Shown: positions 18,320-28,214, counted from the first letter of the stretch. The stretch is DNA of 64,000 nucleotides from Anaerolineae bacterium (GCA_030425205.1 JAUIAP010000002.1:186001-250000); one strand, 5' to 3'. Program-made: numbers and translations. The notes: generated from the sequence alone by a model not told the origin.

Positions 18320-20212
18320 ATGAGCAGAATTATCGGCATTGACTTAGGAACAACCAACTCCGCAGCAGCGGTGATGGAGGGCGGCGAAGCGACCGTCATT
18401 ACAAATGATATGGGTGGGCGCACCTTCCCATCGATTGTGGCGGTGAACCCAAAGAATGAGGAGCGCCTCGTTGGACTGGTTGCCAAGCGACAGGCGGTTG
18501 TCAATCCAGAGAACACGATCTTTTCAGTCAAGCGGTTTATGGGGCAGAAGTTCGATTCGGCCGAAGTACAACGTGCTATCGAATATGTGCCATATCACGT
18601 CAAGAAAGCACCCAATGGTGATGTGCGCGTGCAGATGAATGACCGCGAATATTCACCGCCAGAGATGTCCGCAATGATTTTGCAGAAGATCAAACAGGAT
18701 GCGGAAGCCTATCTCGGCCAACCAGTGACCCAAGCGGTCATTACGGTGCCTGCCTATTTCAACGATAGTCAACGTCAGGCGACCAAAGATGCGGGCAAGA
18801 TTGCTGGATTGGAAGTGCTGCGAATCATCAACGAACCGACCGCAGCCTCATTGGCCTACGGGATTGGTAAGCAGGACGACGAAATTATCGCTGTCTATGA
18901 TTTAGGTGGTGGTACCTTTGACATTTCCATTTTGGAAGTGGGCGACGGTGTATTTGAGGTCAAGGCGACCAATGGTGACACCTTTCTCGGTGGTGACGAC
19001 TTTGACCGCTTAATTATTGATTGGGCGGCCGATCAGTTCCAGAAAGAGTTTGGGATTGATTTGCGCAAAGATCGTCAGGCGTTGCAGCGGTTGCGGGAAT
19101 CGGCCGAAAAAGCCAAAATCGAGCTTTCAACAACGATGCAAACGGAGTTGAATCTGCCCTTTATTACGGCTGATTCGACAGGTCCAAAACATCTCAACTA
19201 CACACTATCACGCTCAAAATTGGAGCAGATGGCAGATCGTCTCGTCCAGCGCACGATTGACCCTTGCCAGAAGGCGTTGCAAGATGCTGGAATATCGAAA
19301 TCAGATATTTCACAGGTCGTCCTCGTCGGTGGTATGACACGGATGCCAGCTATTCAGGAGGCGGTAAAGAAATTCTTCGGCCGAGAACCCCACAAAGGCG
19401 TGAATCCTGATGAAGTTGTCGCCATAGGTGCCGCGATTCAAGCTGGTGTGCTAGGTGGCGATGTCAAAGACGTTCTGTTGCTTGACGTCACCCCACTGAC
19501 GCTCGGCATCGAAACGCTTGGTGCTGTCTCAACTGCCTTGATCGAGCGCAATACGACGATTCCAACCCGGAAGAGTCAGGTGTTCTCGACAGCCTCCGAC
19601 CAGCAAACGCAGGTTGAAATCCACGTTGTGCAGGGTGAACGGCCGATGGCAATGGACAACAAGAGCCTGGGCAAATTTATCTTAGACGGTATTCCCCCGT
19701 CGCCACGTGGTGTGCCGCAAATTGAGGTGACGTTTGACATCGACGCAAACGGTATCTTAAATGTCAGCGCAAAAGATAAGGCGACAGGCCGCGAACAGGC
19801 CATGCAGATTATCCCTTCGAGCGGTTTGAGCGACAGCGAAATTGACAAAATGGTCGAGGAAGCAGAGCGCAACGCATCGGTTGATGAAGAACGCAAAGCT
19901 GCTGTCGAAGCGCGCAATATGGCAGATACATCTGTCTACAGTGCCGAGAAATTCTTGCAAGATAATGGCGAGAATGTCGATGAGGCACTCAAGGCGCAGA
20001 TTCAGACCGAGATTGAGAATGTGAAGGCAACGCTCAATGATGGCAGCGCGGATGCGATGCAGAGCGCAGTCGAGAAGTTGCAAACTGTTATCCAGCAAGC
20101 AGGTGCGGCCATGTATCAACAACCAAATGGCACAGGGCCAACCGCTGGTCACGATGAAACCACACCAAACAACGATGAAGATGTCGTTGATGGTGAGTTC
20201 AGCGAAGCATAA
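18320..20212 (+). CDS. dnaK: Molecular chaperone DnaK (Hsp70)
   Basis: 630 residues, full length. Nucleotide-binding domain with [11 protein letters not shown] (residues 3-13), [35 protein letters not shown] and [13 protein letters not shown]. Substrate-binding domain from about 385 ([13 protein letters not shown]) and a helical lid; the C terminus is acidic and ends GEFSEA. ATP-driven folding cycle with DnaJ and GrpE encoded on either side. No strong ribosome-binding site is seen; a repeat hairpin lies immediately upstream. Confidence 0.98.
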   Translation: MSRIIGIDLGTTNSAAAVMEGGEATVITNDMGGRTFPSIVAVNPKNEERLVGLVAKRQAVVNPENTIFSVKRFMGQKFDSAEVQRAIEYVPYHVKKAPNGDVRVQMNDREYSPPEMSAMILQKIKQDAEAYLGQPVTQAVITVPAYFNDSQRQATKDAGKIAGLEVLRIINEPTAASLAYGIGKQDDEIIAVYDLGGGTFDISILEVGDGVFEVKATNGDTFLGGDDFDRLIIDWAADQFQKEFGIDLRKDRQALQRLRESAEKAKIELSTTMQTELNLPFITADSTGPKHLNYTLSRSKLEQMADRLVQRTIDPCQKALQDAGISKSDISQVVLVGGMTRMPAIQEAVKKFFGREPHKGVNPDEVVAIGAAIQAGVLGGDVKDVLLLDVTPLTLGIETLGAVSTALIERNTTIPTRKSQVFSTASDQQTQVEIHVVQGERPMAMDNKSLGKFILDGIPPSPRGVPQIEVTFDIDANGILNVSAKDKATGREQAMQIIPSSGLSDSEIDKMVEEAERNASVDEERKAAVEARNMADTSVYSAEKFLQDNGENVDEALKAQIQTEIENVKATLNDGSADAMQSAVEKLQTVIQQAGAAMYQQPNGTGPTAGHDETTPNNDEDVVDGEFSEA

Positions 20213-20220
20213 GCTGAAAA

Positions 20221-20264
20221 GCATATTGCGTATTGCGTAACGCAACGCGCAATACGCAATATGC
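20221..20264. repeat. Word-repeat hairpin between dnaK and dnaJ (ATTGCGT family)
   Basis: A perfect 17-bp inverted repeat (20221-20237 with 20248-20264) around a 10-base loop. The arms are made of the iterated word ATTGCGT. The same word and the same loop length occur in the larger hairpin at 34246-34303, so the two are members of one dispersed family. Confidence 0.85.
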
Positions 20265-20276
20265 AATACGATCCCA

Positions 20277-21422
20277 ATGGCAAAACAAGACTACTATGAC
20301 GTTCTCGGCGTATCGCGCACTGCAAATTCGGCCGAAATCAAAAAATCCTTCCGCAAACTGGCTCGTCAATATCATCCTGACGCAAATAAAGATGCTGGCG
20401 CGGAAGAGAAGTTTAAGGAAATCGCCGAAGCGTATGAGGTGCTTTCAGACGATCAGAAACGTGCAGCCTATGACCGCTATGGTCACGCGGCGTTCGACGG
20501 CGGTGCGGGCGGATTTGGTGGTTTTGGTGGTGCTGGCGGGATGGAGTTTGACTTAAACGACATTTTTGAAGGCATTTTCAGCAACTTTGCGGGTGGCGGC
20601 GCACGCCGACAGCGGCGACGTGGTCCCCGTCGTGGGGCAGACATGCGCCATGATGTAACCATTGAGTTTGAAGAGGCTGTCTTCGGCGTCGAGAAAGAAA
20701 TTGAGGTGACGCGCCCTGAAGAGTGCCCCACGTGTGATGGCGTCGGCGCGGAGCCGGGAACAAAGCCCAGTCGCTGCCAGCATTGCAATGGGTCTGGCGA
20801 AGTGCGACAGATGCAGCAAACGCTGTTTGGTTCATCTGTTGTGTTGACGGCATGTCCGATTTGTCAGGGTGCGGGGCAGATCATTGAAAACCCTTGCCAC
20901 ACGTGCAGCGGACGTAAGATGGTGCAGAAAACGCGCCAGTTGAGCGTCAAAATTCCGGCGGGGGTTGACTCTGACACACAAATTCGTCTGACGGGCGAAG
21001 GCGCACCGGGAACTGGTGGCGCACCTGCTGGCAATCTCTACGTCGTTATCAACATTCGCCCACACAAACATTTTCAGCGGCAGGGCAATGACATTATCTT
21101 AGACCTAGATATCACGTTTCCACAAGCGGCATTGGGCAGTGAAATCACCGTTCCAACGGTCGATGGAAACGAATCGTTGCGCATCCCAGCAGGAACGCAA
21201 GCTGGCAAAGTGTTGCGCCTGCGTGGTAAGGGCGTGCCGTTCTTGCGCGGTAGTGGTCGTGGTGACCAGATGGTTGTGGTCAATATCGCTGTACCGCTAA
21301 AATTATCGGCCGAACAACGCGACCTGCTTGAACAACTAGAGGAAACGATGGACAGCAACCCCGTCATCTCTCATCGAGAAAAAGGGTTCTGGCAATCGCT
21401 GAAAGATGCGTTCTTAGGCTAG
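20277..21422 (+). CDS. dnaJ: Co-chaperone DnaJ (Hsp40)
   Basis: 381 residues with the full type I layout: J domain with HPD ([11 protein letters not shown]), a Gly/Phe-rich linker ([14 protein letters not shown]), four zinc CxxCxGxG-type repeats ([32 protein letters not shown]), and two C-terminal substrate-binding domains. Stimulates DnaK ATPase and delivers clients. Last chaperone gene of the cluster; prmA follows within 70 bases. Confidence 0.97.
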   Translation: MAKQDYYDVLGVSRTANSAEIKKSFRKLARQYHPDANKDAGAEEKFKEIAEAYEVLSDDQKRAAYDRYGHAAFDGGAGGFGGFGGAGGMEFDLNDIFEGIFSNFAGGGARRQRRRGPRRGADMRHDVTIEFEEAVFGVEKEIEVTRPEECPTCDGVGAEPGTKPSRCQHCNGSGEVRQMQQTLFGSSVVLTACPICQGAGQIIENPCHTCSGRKMVQKTRQLSVKIPAGVDSDTQIRLTGEGAPGTGGAPAGNLYVVINIRPHKHFQRQGNDIILDLDITFPQAALGSEITVPTVDGNESLRIPAGTQAGKVLRLRGKGVPFLRGSGRGDQMVVVNIAVPLKLSAEQRDLLEQLEETMDSNPVISHREKGFWQSLKDAFLG

Positions 21423-21488
21423 AATTTAGGGTAGGCTGGTTAAGGGTCTGTCCGCTGAGTGGACAGTCAACGACCTATTCTACAAATT

Positions 21489-22385
21489 ATGTGGATTGAA
21501 ATAAAAGTAACCGCGCAAAATGAGCGTGAAGCAGAAGCTGTAGCGGAGGTGCTACAGCTTTTTGCATTAGATGGTGAGTGGGTTGCGACCGAGCAGTTAG
21601 GCGATCAAAATGATGTGCGTGCGAATGCACTATTGCGAGAAGTTGCTGTCAAATTAGCGATTGATGCGGAGCGAGACGACCCGCTATTTCGCCAACTGAT
21701 TGCGGAAGAACTTGGCAAAAATGATCTGCCGAGCCCTACTTTTCATTCGGTTGATGAGACGGAATGGGCAACGGCTTGGCAAGCCAACTTTCATCCATTG
21801 CAAATTGGCGAGCGATTTTGGGTTCGGCCGAGTTGGGAACAGCTAGACAGTAATCCAGATGACCTCGTCATCACGCTTGATCCCGGCAACGCCTTCGGGA
21901 CTGGCACACACGAGACAACACAACTTTGCCTCAAACAAATTGAGCAATATGTCAATGCTGGCGCTAGCGCGCTCGACTTAGGCTGTGGCTCAGGCATTCT
22001 TGCCATTGGCGCGGCGATGTTAGGCGCGTCGCCACTGCTTGCCGTCGATATCGATCATGATTCTGTTGTCGCGACACGCGAAAACGCGCGTATTAACGCA
22101 GTTGATGGAAAGATTGTTGTGAAGCAGGGGAGTCTTGATGTCGTTGAGCGTCGTGATTGGGATGTGTTGATTGCCAACATACTTGCGCCGACATTAATCG
22201 AAATGTTGACCCAGGGACAACTGTTGGACTATATTGCCCCTGATGGCGTGTTGATTCTGAGTGGGATATTGGGTGTACAATCGGCCGATCTGCAACAAGC
22301 GATTCACCAGGCGGGCGGCATTCTACATGCGGAATTCACCCAAGGCGACTGGATCGCCCAAATTGTCAAACACGCGCATAAGTGA
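21489..22385 (+). CDS. prmA: Ribosomal protein L11 methyltransferase (PrmA)
   Basis: S-adenosylmethionine-dependent enzyme that methylates ribosomal protein L11. About 298 residues, with an N-terminal substrate-recognition domain and a Rossmann fold. Motifs: PGNAFGTGTHETTQLCL, the SAM loop LDLGCGSGILAIGA, and VLIANILAPTLIEM. The ATG at 21489 opens MWIEIKVTAQ, the usual PrmA start; the frame is open 30 bases further to a GTG. It follows dnaJ, a common neighbour order in many bacteria. Confidence 0.94.
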   Translation: MWIEIKVTAQNEREAEAVAEVLQLFALDGEWVATEQLGDQNDVRANALLREVAVKLAIDAERDDPLFRQLIAEELGKNDLPSPTFHSVDETEWATAWQANFHPLQIGERFWVRPSWEQLDSNPDDLVITLDPGNAFGTGTHETTQLCLKQIEQYVNAGASALDLGCGSGILAIGAAMLGASPLLAVDIDHDSVVATRENARINAVDGKIVVKQGSLDVVERRDWDVLIANILAPTLIEMLTQGQLLDYIAPDGVLILSGILGVQSADLQQAIHQAGGILHAEFTQGDWIAQIVKHAHK

Positions 22386-22408
22386 CTAAATTGCGAGCAA
22401 TGGGGATG

Positions 22409-22438
22409 TTGTTTCGGGAATTGGATTTCCCGAAACAA
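22409..22438 (+). terminator. Hairpin after prmA
   Basis: A perfect 12-bp stem (TTGTTTCGGGAA, 6-base loop, TTCCCGAAACAA), followed by TATTTCTTT. A likely terminator of the heat-shock cluster, backed up by the hairpin at 22472-22502. Confidence 0.7.
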
Positions 22439-22471
22439 TATTTCTTTAAGTCACATTGATAATTGTGAGAC

Positions 22472-22502
22472 AAAAAAACAGCCTAATTAGGCTGTTTTTT
22501 TT
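22472..22502. terminator. Bidirectional terminator between prmA and infA
   Basis: Seven A, a palindromic stem centred on CAGCCTAATTAGGCTG, then eight T. It can terminate both the rightward prmA transcript and the leftward rpsA-infA transcript, whose last gene ends 17 bases away. Confidence 0.9.
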
Positions 22503-22518
22503 GAGATCGTTTCACATT

Positions 22519-22752
22519 TTATCGCTGCATCTGCTTGCGGTAACGCCACGTAATGCGACCGCGTGACATATCATACGGTGTCATTTCCAGCCGCACAACA
22601 TCACCCAGCAGAATGCGAATATAGCGTTTCCGCATTCGCCCTGAAAGATAGGCTAATACTTTATGACCGTTTTCAAGTTCTACCATAAACTGTGTGTTTG
22701 GCAGCGCCTCGATTACAGTACCTTCGACCTCTAATTTTTCTTCTTTTGCCAT
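22519..22752 (-). CDS. infA: Translation initiation factor IF-1
   Basis: 77-residue OB-fold protein that binds the ribosomal A site during initiation. The core blocks are present ([52 protein letters not shown]). Its ATG directly follows the rpsA stop codon with no gap, implying co-transcription and coupled translation. This is not the usual infA place in the spc/alpha ribosomal operon, so a second infA copy may exist elsewhere in the genome. Confidence 0.93.
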   Translation of the reverse strand: MAKEEKLEVEGTVIEALPNTQFMVELENGHKVLAYLSGRMRKRYIRILLGDVVRLEMTPYDMSRGRITWRYRKQMQR

Positions 22753-24309
22753 TTAAGATTCATCTTCCTCAGAAGCATCCGCCTCTGATCCATTATCCTC
22801 ATCTACTTGTTCTTCTTCAACTGCCGCTTCCGTGATTTCCAACGTATCCGCTGGTTCCTCATGGACTGGGGCATCTTCTTCAACTGCCTCTTCAACTGTT
22901 TCTTCCGAGACAGGTTCAACAACTGCTTCTTCCGAAACAGTCTCATCGCTCACAACCTCTGCACTTTCTTCGGCGGACTCACTGTCTACCTCAGATGATG
23001 TGTCAACAGACGCTTCTGCAATTTCCAGCGTGTCTGCTGCATCTTCTTCGTGGGTAGGAGCCTCGTCCTCAACTGCGGCTTCAACTTGTTCTTTCGGTGC
23101 TTCAGCTTGATCGTCTTGTGATTCAGCCTGCGCTGCATCTTCATTCTCGACTACTTCAGCTTCTTCGTCCGCTGCTTCGGCCTCTTCGCTTTGACGTGTC
23201 ATCCACTCGATCTGTTCGTTGGCAGAGACTGCTTTCAAGCTGAGACGAATACGTTGGCGGTCATCATCGACTGTAAGCACGCGCAAGAGGTGACGCTCGC
23301 CTTCCTGAACAATTTCACGCACGTCTTCGACATTGGAGCGAGACAATTGCGTGATGTGGAGCAAGCCTTCGACGCCGGGTTCAAGTTCAACAAACGCACC
23401 GTAATCTGTGATGCGAACAATTTCACCCTCAACCAAGGACTCTTCTTGATAACTTTCGTGGATGTTGTCCCATGGGTTTTTGATGAGCGGCTTACGGCTC
23501 AGGCTAATGCGTCCCTGTTCAAGAACAACGCGCAACACCTGTACCTCAATCTCATCCCCAACTTTGACCACTTCACGTGGATGGTCGACACGATACCATG
23601 CTAACTCAGAAACATGCACCAAGCCATCTGCTTGTCCAAGATCGACAAATGCACCAAAGTCACGAATGCTACGAACGCGCCCTTTGAGAACATCGCCAAC
23701 GCTGATAGCCTGCATGAACTCTTCACGCTTTGCCGCATCCGCCTCACGCTGTCCTTCACGTTGTGAGAAGACCAGACGACGACGCTCTTTATCGACCTCG
23801 ATCACCTTGACGGGAATCATCTCACCGCGCATCTTAGCCATGCGGCTCTGACGCTCGGGGCCGTCCATATTGCGGCTAAAGCCAGAGACTTGCGAGAGTG
23901 GAATGAAACCACGTAGGCGACCATAAGGGGCGATCAAACCACCTTTGTTGTAGCCAGTGACCTCAACTTCAATGACATCTTTTGTCTTGCGAAGTTCTTC
24001 AACTTGCTCCCAGTCTTCCGCGATTCGTGCTTGGAAAATAGAGACGATTAGGCTGTCGGGATCGTCCGTTTTGACAATCCGCACTGTCACCTCGTCATCC
24101 ACCTGCATCTCTTCCTTTTCTTTGTTCGACAGTCGATTGATGTCTGACTGTGGCACGATGCCATCGCGCTTCACATTTGCCAGCGCAACAATCACGCCTT
24201 GCGATGAAATAGAGACGACTGTCCCTGTTCGCATATCGCCTTCGTTTAGTGTGTCGAAATCCAAAAAGTTTTCTAGTTGTTCTTCGAAATTGCTGTAATC
24301 GTCAACCAT
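22753..24309 (-). CDS. rpsA: S1 RNA-binding domain protein (ribosomal protein S1) with long acidic tail
   Basis: About 518 residues. Four S1 domains lie at roughly 25-95 (MRTGTVVSISSQGVIVAL), 108-178 (VEVTGYNKGGLIAPYGRLRG), 190-262 (LKGRVRSIRDFGAFVDLGQA) and 276-348 (VEGEIVRITDYGAFVELEPG). S1 helps the ribosome bind mRNA. The last ~155 residues are almost only Glu, Asp, Ala, Val and Ser and contain a duplicated phrase (EEDAADTLEIAEASV; HEEPADTLEITEAAV). The start at 24309 (MVDDYSNFEEQ) is preferred because 5' extensions run into a leader hairpin. Promoter and hairpin lie upstream; infA follows directly. Confidence 0.9.
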   Translation of the reverse strand: MVDDYSNFEEQLENFLDFDTLNEGDMRTGTVVSISSQGVIVALANVKRDGIVPQSDINRLSNKEKEEMQVDDEVTVRIVKTDDPDSLIVSIFQARIAEDWEQVEELRKTKDVIEVEVTGYNKGGLIAPYGRLRGFIPLSQVSGFSRNMDGPERQSRMAKMRGEMIPVKVIEVDKERRRLVFSQREGQREADAAKREEFMQAISVGDVLKGRVRSIRDFGAFVDLGQADGLVHVSELAWYRVDHPREVVKVGDEIEVQVLRVVLEQGRISLSRKPLIKNPWDNIHESYQEESLVEGEIVRITDYGAFVELEPGVEGLLHITQLSRSNVEDVREIVQEGERHLLRVLTVDDDRQRIRLSLKAVSANEQIEWMTRQSEEAEAADEEAEVVENEDAAQAESQDDQAEAPKEQVEAAVEDEAPTHEEDAADTLEIAEASVDTSSEVDSESAEESAEVVSDETVSEEAVVEPVSEETVEEAVEEDAPVHEEPADTLEITEAAVEEEQVDEDNGSEADASEEDES

Positions 24310-24354
24310 TAGAATAAACGTTGCCTCACCATAGATTTTGACTTTAGTAGACGC

Positions 24355-24398
24355 AAAAAAACTCGGCACGTTGGAAAATTGCAACGAACGCCGAGTTT
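24355..24398 (-). terminator. Attenuator-like hairpin in the rpsA leader
   Basis: On the minus strand AAACTCGGC pairs with GCCGAGTTT (9 bp) around an inner CGTTG/CAACG stem; the hairpin is followed by a T-run. It lies about 45 bases before the rpsA start and about 130 bases after the promoter start point, so it would end transcription inside the leader. An eight-codon frame (TTG at 24425, stop at 24402) preceded by AAGAAGG lies just before it and could be a leader peptide; that part is speculative. Confidence 0.55.
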
Positions 24399-24532
24399 CT
24401 GTTAAAAGCTCAACTTAATTCGCAATAAACCTTCTTACGCTGCCATCAAAGCTCGCTTTGTAGGAAAGAAACAAAGTTTCTAACCAACCGAACAAATAAT
24501 ACCGACTGCGGCTACACTTAAAGTCTAGATTG

Positions 24533-24560
24533 ATTATAACACTAGCCCATGCTGTGTCAA
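24533..24560 (-). promoter_or_regulatory. Consensus sigma-70 promoter of rpsA-infA
   Basis: On the minus strand TTGACA (24555-24560), 16-bp spacer, TATAAT (24533-24538): both boxes match the consensus exactly. The transcript would begin near 24526 and carry a leader of about 215 bases before rpsA. Confidence 0.8.
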
Positions 24561-24608
24561 TTTAGAAAAGGAAGGGTGACAACGCTTCTATCAAACCATT
24601 AGTGAAAA

Positions 24609-24995
24609 TTAATCGGTTAGATGCGCAGTGACCTCGATTTCGATGAGTAAATCGGCCGAAATCAACCCCTTCACCTCAACCATCGTCGCTACTGGTCGAA
24701 TATCACGGAAAAAGTCGCCGTGTACGCGACCAATCGCCTCCCATTGGCTGATGTCAGTTACAAACATGCGTGTTCGCACAACATCTGCCAATTTGGCGCC
24801 AGCATCGTCTAATGCCCGCTCAATTTTGCGCAAGATATAGCGTGTTTGAGCTGCCACGTCCCCGCTGCCGACGATATTGCCAGCTTCGTCAACAGCCGTT
24901 GTTCCTGCAACCTCAACGATATTGCCGACACGCACGGCGCGTGAATAGCCCACGATCTCTTCCCACTTTGCACCTGATGAAATGTTTTGTCTCAT
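24609..24995 (-). CDS. RidA family (YjgF/YER057c/UK114) protein
   Basis: 128 residues. RidA proteins hydrolyse reactive enamine/imine intermediates; this one has the fold pattern (GNIVEVAGTTAVDEAGNIVG, QTRYILRKIERALDDAGAKL, VVRTRMFVTDISQW, MVEVKGLISADLLIEIEVTA). The catalytic Arg of canonical RidA lies in a conserved CIRVQ-like C-terminal block; here the corresponding end reads LIEIEVTAHL, so it belongs to a Rid subfamily that may lack deaminase activity. It starts 36 bases after the YpdA-like gene on the same strand and is probably in its operon. Confidence 0.85.
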   Translation of the reverse strand: MRQNISSGAKWEEIVGYSRAVRVGNIVEVAGTTAVDEAGNIVGSGDVAAQTRYILRKIERALDDAGAKLADVVRTRMFVTDISQWEAIGRVHGDFFRDIRPVATMVEVKGLISADLLIEIEVTAHLTD

Positions 24996-25031
24996 TTTTC
25001 TGGAGCGCGATCAAGCTGATCGCATTTTCTG

Positions 25032-26123
25032 TTAGTTCGCCTCAAACTGCTCAAATGCCATTTCGTAGCTACGCTGCGCCACTGTGCCAACTGGTGGGAT
25101 TTTGCCCGTCAAAGCATAGGCGACTTTGGCAACATGTTCATGGCTGTTTTCGATAAAAATCGTGTAGCGTTGTTGAACCCCTGCCGCGACGGTTCCGACA
25201 AGATAGATATTTGGAATGTTTGATTCCATTGTGTGCTGATCGTAGACGGGAACGCGGTTTTCACCAACGAGTTCGATTCCTGCCATCTTGAGCAGAGATT
25301 GATCCCCCCGATGGCCCGTAGCGAAGAAGACAAAATCGGTGGGATGTTTAATGATGGATGCGTCGGGGAGCGGTTGGCCGAACGCATCGCATGGAGCCAG
25401 CGCGACATAATCGGGTCTGATCTCAATCGGCGTAACGCTGGGCATAAACGCGATATTACCGTCCTCAATTTGCACCTCTAAGTCTGGCAGCAGCCAGTGC
25501 TTGACCCGTTGGCGGTCGAGGTCAGGACGACGATGCACGATTGTGACATCTGCGCCAACGCGCCAACAGCGCAGGGCGGCTTCGACAGCTGAATTACGCC
25601 CGCCGACGATCAACAATCGCTGTTGAAAATAGTCGTGGGGGTCATTGAAATAATGGGTAACGAACGGTAGGTCTTCACCGGGTATGCCCAAATGATTGGC
25701 CGTGTGCATATCACCGATGGCGATGATGACTTTTTCGGCCGAATAGTGCTGAGTCCCTGTTCGTGTTTGCGTTGTTAAAAGAAAGTCATTCTCCTGTTGT
25801 TCAATTGCAACAACAGGTTCAAACGTGTTAATGGTGAGATCAAACTGCTCGATCACGCCGCGTAAATAGGCGAGGTAATCTTCACCCGTGATGCGCTGCT
25901 GATGATTGTTTTGGATCGGAACCCCTGCGATGGCGACGCGCTCGGTGGTGCTGAAAAAGTTGGTGTTGCGTGGCCACCAGCTAATGGTATGGGCGACTTG
26001 ATTTGCATCAAATTGAATGTAGGGAACGCCAAGTCGTTTCAGGCTGACCGCCATTTCGATCCCGACTGGGCCTGCGCCAATGATGGCGATTTTGTGGTGT
26101 TGGATGTGTCCGTTTTGATTCAT
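25032..26123 (-). CDS. YpdA-like FAD/NAD(P)-dependent oxidoreductase
   Basis: 363 residues, two-dinucleotide-binding-domain flavoprotein. FAD-binding motif [20 protein letters not shown] at the N terminus; NAD(P)-binding [21 protein letters not shown] near 160; the C-terminal [10 protein letters not shown] block closes the FAD site. No CxxC redox pair is seen, unlike thioredoxin reductase. The layout and phrases such as [20 protein letters not shown] resemble YpdA, a bacillithiol-disulfide reductase of Firmicutes; whether the host makes bacillithiol cannot be told here. Followed by a RidA gene. Confidence 0.75.
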   Translation of the reverse strand: MNQNGHIQHHKIAIIGAGPVGIEMAVSLKRLGVPYIQFDANQVAHTISWWPRNTNFFSTTERVAIAGVPIQNNHQQRITGEDYLAYLRGVIEQFDLTINTFEPVVAIEQQENDFLLTTQTRTGTQHYSAEKVIIAIGDMHTANHLGIPGEDLPFVTHYFNDPHDYFQQRLLIVGGRNSAVEAALRCWRVGADVTIVHRRPDLDRQRVKHWLLPDLEVQIEDGNIAFMPSVTPIEIRPDYVALAPCDAFGQPLPDASIIKHPTDFVFFATGHRGDQSLLKMAGIELVGENRVPVYDQHTMESNIPNIYLVGTVAAGVQQRYTIFIENSHEHVAKVAYALTGKIPPVGTVAQRSYEMAFEQFEAN

Positions 26124-26286
26124 GGTTGCTCGTTGCCAATCGCAAATTCTAGTGTAGCGAATTAGCCAACGCTTATTCTAACAAGGTGGGGATAGAGAAA
26201 AGTATATTTCAGCCATCTGTAAATGGCGCGCAACGGATTTCTAATCGTCGCGTATAGCTTGCATAACAAATGTGGAGAAGATTGCT

Positions 26287-27303
26287 ATGAAAGAAAAACA
26301 AAATAACCCATCGTTGTTCGGTCCCTTGATCCTGATCGCAATCGGTGTCTTTTGGTTGCTGTCAAATTTTAATATGGCGCCTGCGCTTAATTGGGCAGGG
26401 CTGTTTCGGATTTGGCCGATTTTTCTAATCTTGCTCGGTGTAAATTTGATTGTGAAGAATCTTCGTCGGCCGATTGGTTCCGTTCTGAGTGGGCTGGTTG
26501 GGTTGGCGGCGATTGGCGTGGTGGCGGCGACGCTGCTTGTCCCAAACGGGGATAGGCGACCATTAGAAGGTTTGGAAGCGACCCGTAACCAACCGCTCAC
26601 AATTCCAGTTGGAGAGGCGAGATCGGCCGAAATTATCCTCGACACGGGCATCGCAGGCGCCAACATTAGCGTGTTTAATGGCGGCCCCAACCTAATAGAA
26701 GGAACCGTCAGTTACGTCGGTGAGTTTTCAACCCGCGCGGAAGTCGCACAAAGTGATGCCCAAGTTCGGATGGGGGCAGAGGGTAATGGTTGGTTTATGA
26801 ACCCCGCTAACTGGGGTGCCAGCTTCGATCTCCCACCGTGGCAGCTTGGTCTTAATGGCGCGATCCCGACGGAACTGCGGGTAGACAGCGGCACGGGCGC
26901 ACTGACCCTTGATCTGCGCGGTGCAGATTTGACCTATCTCGATGTGGATACAGGCACGGGTGCAATTACAGCGCGTTTGCCAGAGGGTGAATATGATACA
27001 GGGGTTGATACGGGAACAGGCTCGTCGCAATGGTATCTCCCCCAATCGGGGCGCGGCGAGTACAAATTTGACACTGGAACGGGCAATGTGACGCTCTTTC
27101 TTCCTGATGGAATGGAGGCGCGGATCAACTTTGATGGCGGAACGGGACGGTTTAGCGGAGACGAGCGATTTGAGCTGATTGAGGGAGAGGCAGGAGATGG
27201 TATTTGGCAAACGGCCGATTATGAGCGGGCCGCCAATCGCTTAGATATTTCGATTGATAGCGGGACGGGGAACGTGTCCGTGCAGCGAGCGACAGGGAGA
27301 TAG
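26287..27303 (+). CDS. LiaF-TM (DUF5668)/toast-rack-type membrane protein
   Basis: About 338 residues. Three to four N-terminal membrane segments (LFGPLILIAIGVFWLLSNF, WAGLFRIWPIFLILLGVNLI, LSGLVGLAAIGVVAATLLV) precede an outside beta-repeat domain. From about 205 the turn DTGTG/DSGTG recurs at regular intervals (VDSGTGALTLDL, VDTGTGAITARL, VDTGTGSSQWYL, FDTGTGNVTLFL, IDSGTGNVSV), expected of a stacked beta-helix or toast-rack. Related proteins sense or resist envelope stress. The ATG at 26287 has GGAG nine to ten bases upstream. No two-component partners are adjacent. Confidence 0.75.
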   Translation: MKEKQNNPSLFGPLILIAIGVFWLLSNFNMAPALNWAGLFRIWPIFLILLGVNLIVKNLRRPIGSVLSGLVGLAAIGVVAATLLVPNGDRRPLEGLEATRNQPLTIPVGEARSAEIILDTGIAGANISVFNGGPNLIEGTVSYVGEFSTRAEVAQSDAQVRMGAEGNGWFMNPANWGASFDLPPWQLGLNGAIPTELRVDSGTGALTLDLRGADLTYLDVDTGTGAITARLPEGEYDTGVDTGTGSSQWYLPQSGRGEYKFDTGTGNVTLFLPDGMEARINFDGGTGRFSGDERFELIEGEAGDGIWQTADYERAANRLDISIDSGTGNVSVQRATGR

Positions 27304-27351
27304 CGGTTCGGCTGTTTCACGAAGATCAACCTCAAGGGGAGGGAGTTACAC

Positions 27352-28164
27352 TTATTTCGGCCGAATTAACAACACCGTCGGCAACAGCACCAACGCGGGA
27401 ACCTCTTCCAATGGTTCTGTCAGCAAAATACCGCTCGATGTCGCGCCGTCTAAATTGAGGGCGTGGTTGAGGGCGAGATCGCTTGCGGCGAGATAAGTGC
27501 TAAATTCGGGTAGGGTAAAGTATGAACGGGCGGTGACGATCAGGATCACGTTGCCATCTGTGTCCATCCCCACGACAGTGCGTCTGGCGCGATCGGCCGA
27601 TTCTCGTAAAAAGGATGCTTCCCCATCAATTACCAACATCGGAAACGCCTGCAATCCATCTTCAATCGGCTGTGCGCTGCTGTACGGTTGTGTCGCCAGT
27701 GGTTGCAGCGTCGGAAAGCCATCCTGCGTCCAAAACATGCCGCCATAGGTGTAGCTGACACCGCTGGCTACCCCATCAATAATGGTTAGCCCTGTTGCCA
27801 GATACTCTGGTGTAAAGTAGCCACCATTGACCGTAATGAGTGCATCCGTTTCGACTTGCCATTGCCGCAGCGTCTTTGGTTCGCGCGGACTATAGCCAAC
27901 GTCAAAGCGAAAATGTGCGGGGTCGATGCGAAGTATGTAGAGGGAATCTTTTAATGCGCCTTCAGCAGTGTAGAGGTTGATGGTGCGACGGTCGAGACCT
28001 GTCTGTAGAGATGTCCAACCAGAATCAGTTGGTGGTGTTGGCGTGATCGGGATGAGGGTCGGGGTTGGTTGTAAGTTGCTCGATTGGGTGGGGGGCGATG
28101 CGGGCGTTGCAACGATCTCACAGCCGATGAGGAGCAGGAGTAGGAGCAGAAATAAGTGCTTCAC
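27352..28164 (-). CDS. Phosphodiester glycosidase (NAGPA-domain) lipoprotein
   Basis: About 270 residues. The GTG start at 28164 places a lipoprotein signal (FLLLLLLLIGCE) at the N terminus; longer forms from a TTG overlap the upstream gene. After a Pro/Thr linker comes a NAGPA-type domain (LYILRIDPAHFRFDVGYS, ALITVNGGYFTPEY, RTVVGMDTDGNVILIVT, HALNLDGATSSGILL), which in characterised members cleaves N-acetylglucosamine or other sugars from phosphodiesters. Probable surface-anchored hydrolase. It follows the DUF2344 gene on the same strand by 50 bases. Confidence 0.82.
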   Translation of the reverse strand: MKHLFLLLLLLLIGCEIVATPASPPTQSSNLQPTPTLIPITPTPPTDSGWTSLQTGLDRRTINLYTAEGALKDSLYILRIDPAHFRFDVGYSPREPKTLRQWQVETDALITVNGGYFTPEYLATGLTIIDGVASGVSYTYGGMFWTQDGFPTLQPLATQPYSSAQPIEDGLQAFPMLVIDGEASFLRESADRARRTVVGMDTDGNVILIVTARSYFTLPEFSTYLAASDLALNHALNLDGATSSGILLTEPLEEVPALVLLPTVLLIRPK

Positions 28165-28214
28165 GCGCTTATGATAGTCGGTTTTCGGCCGATTTGTAAG
28201 CCGCACACACCCGA

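Noticed and set aside
22832-23110. Ser-rich plus-strand reading frame
   Set aside because: It is the antisense shadow of the Glu/Ala-rich S1 tail; no ribosome-binding site and composition explained by the opposite strand.
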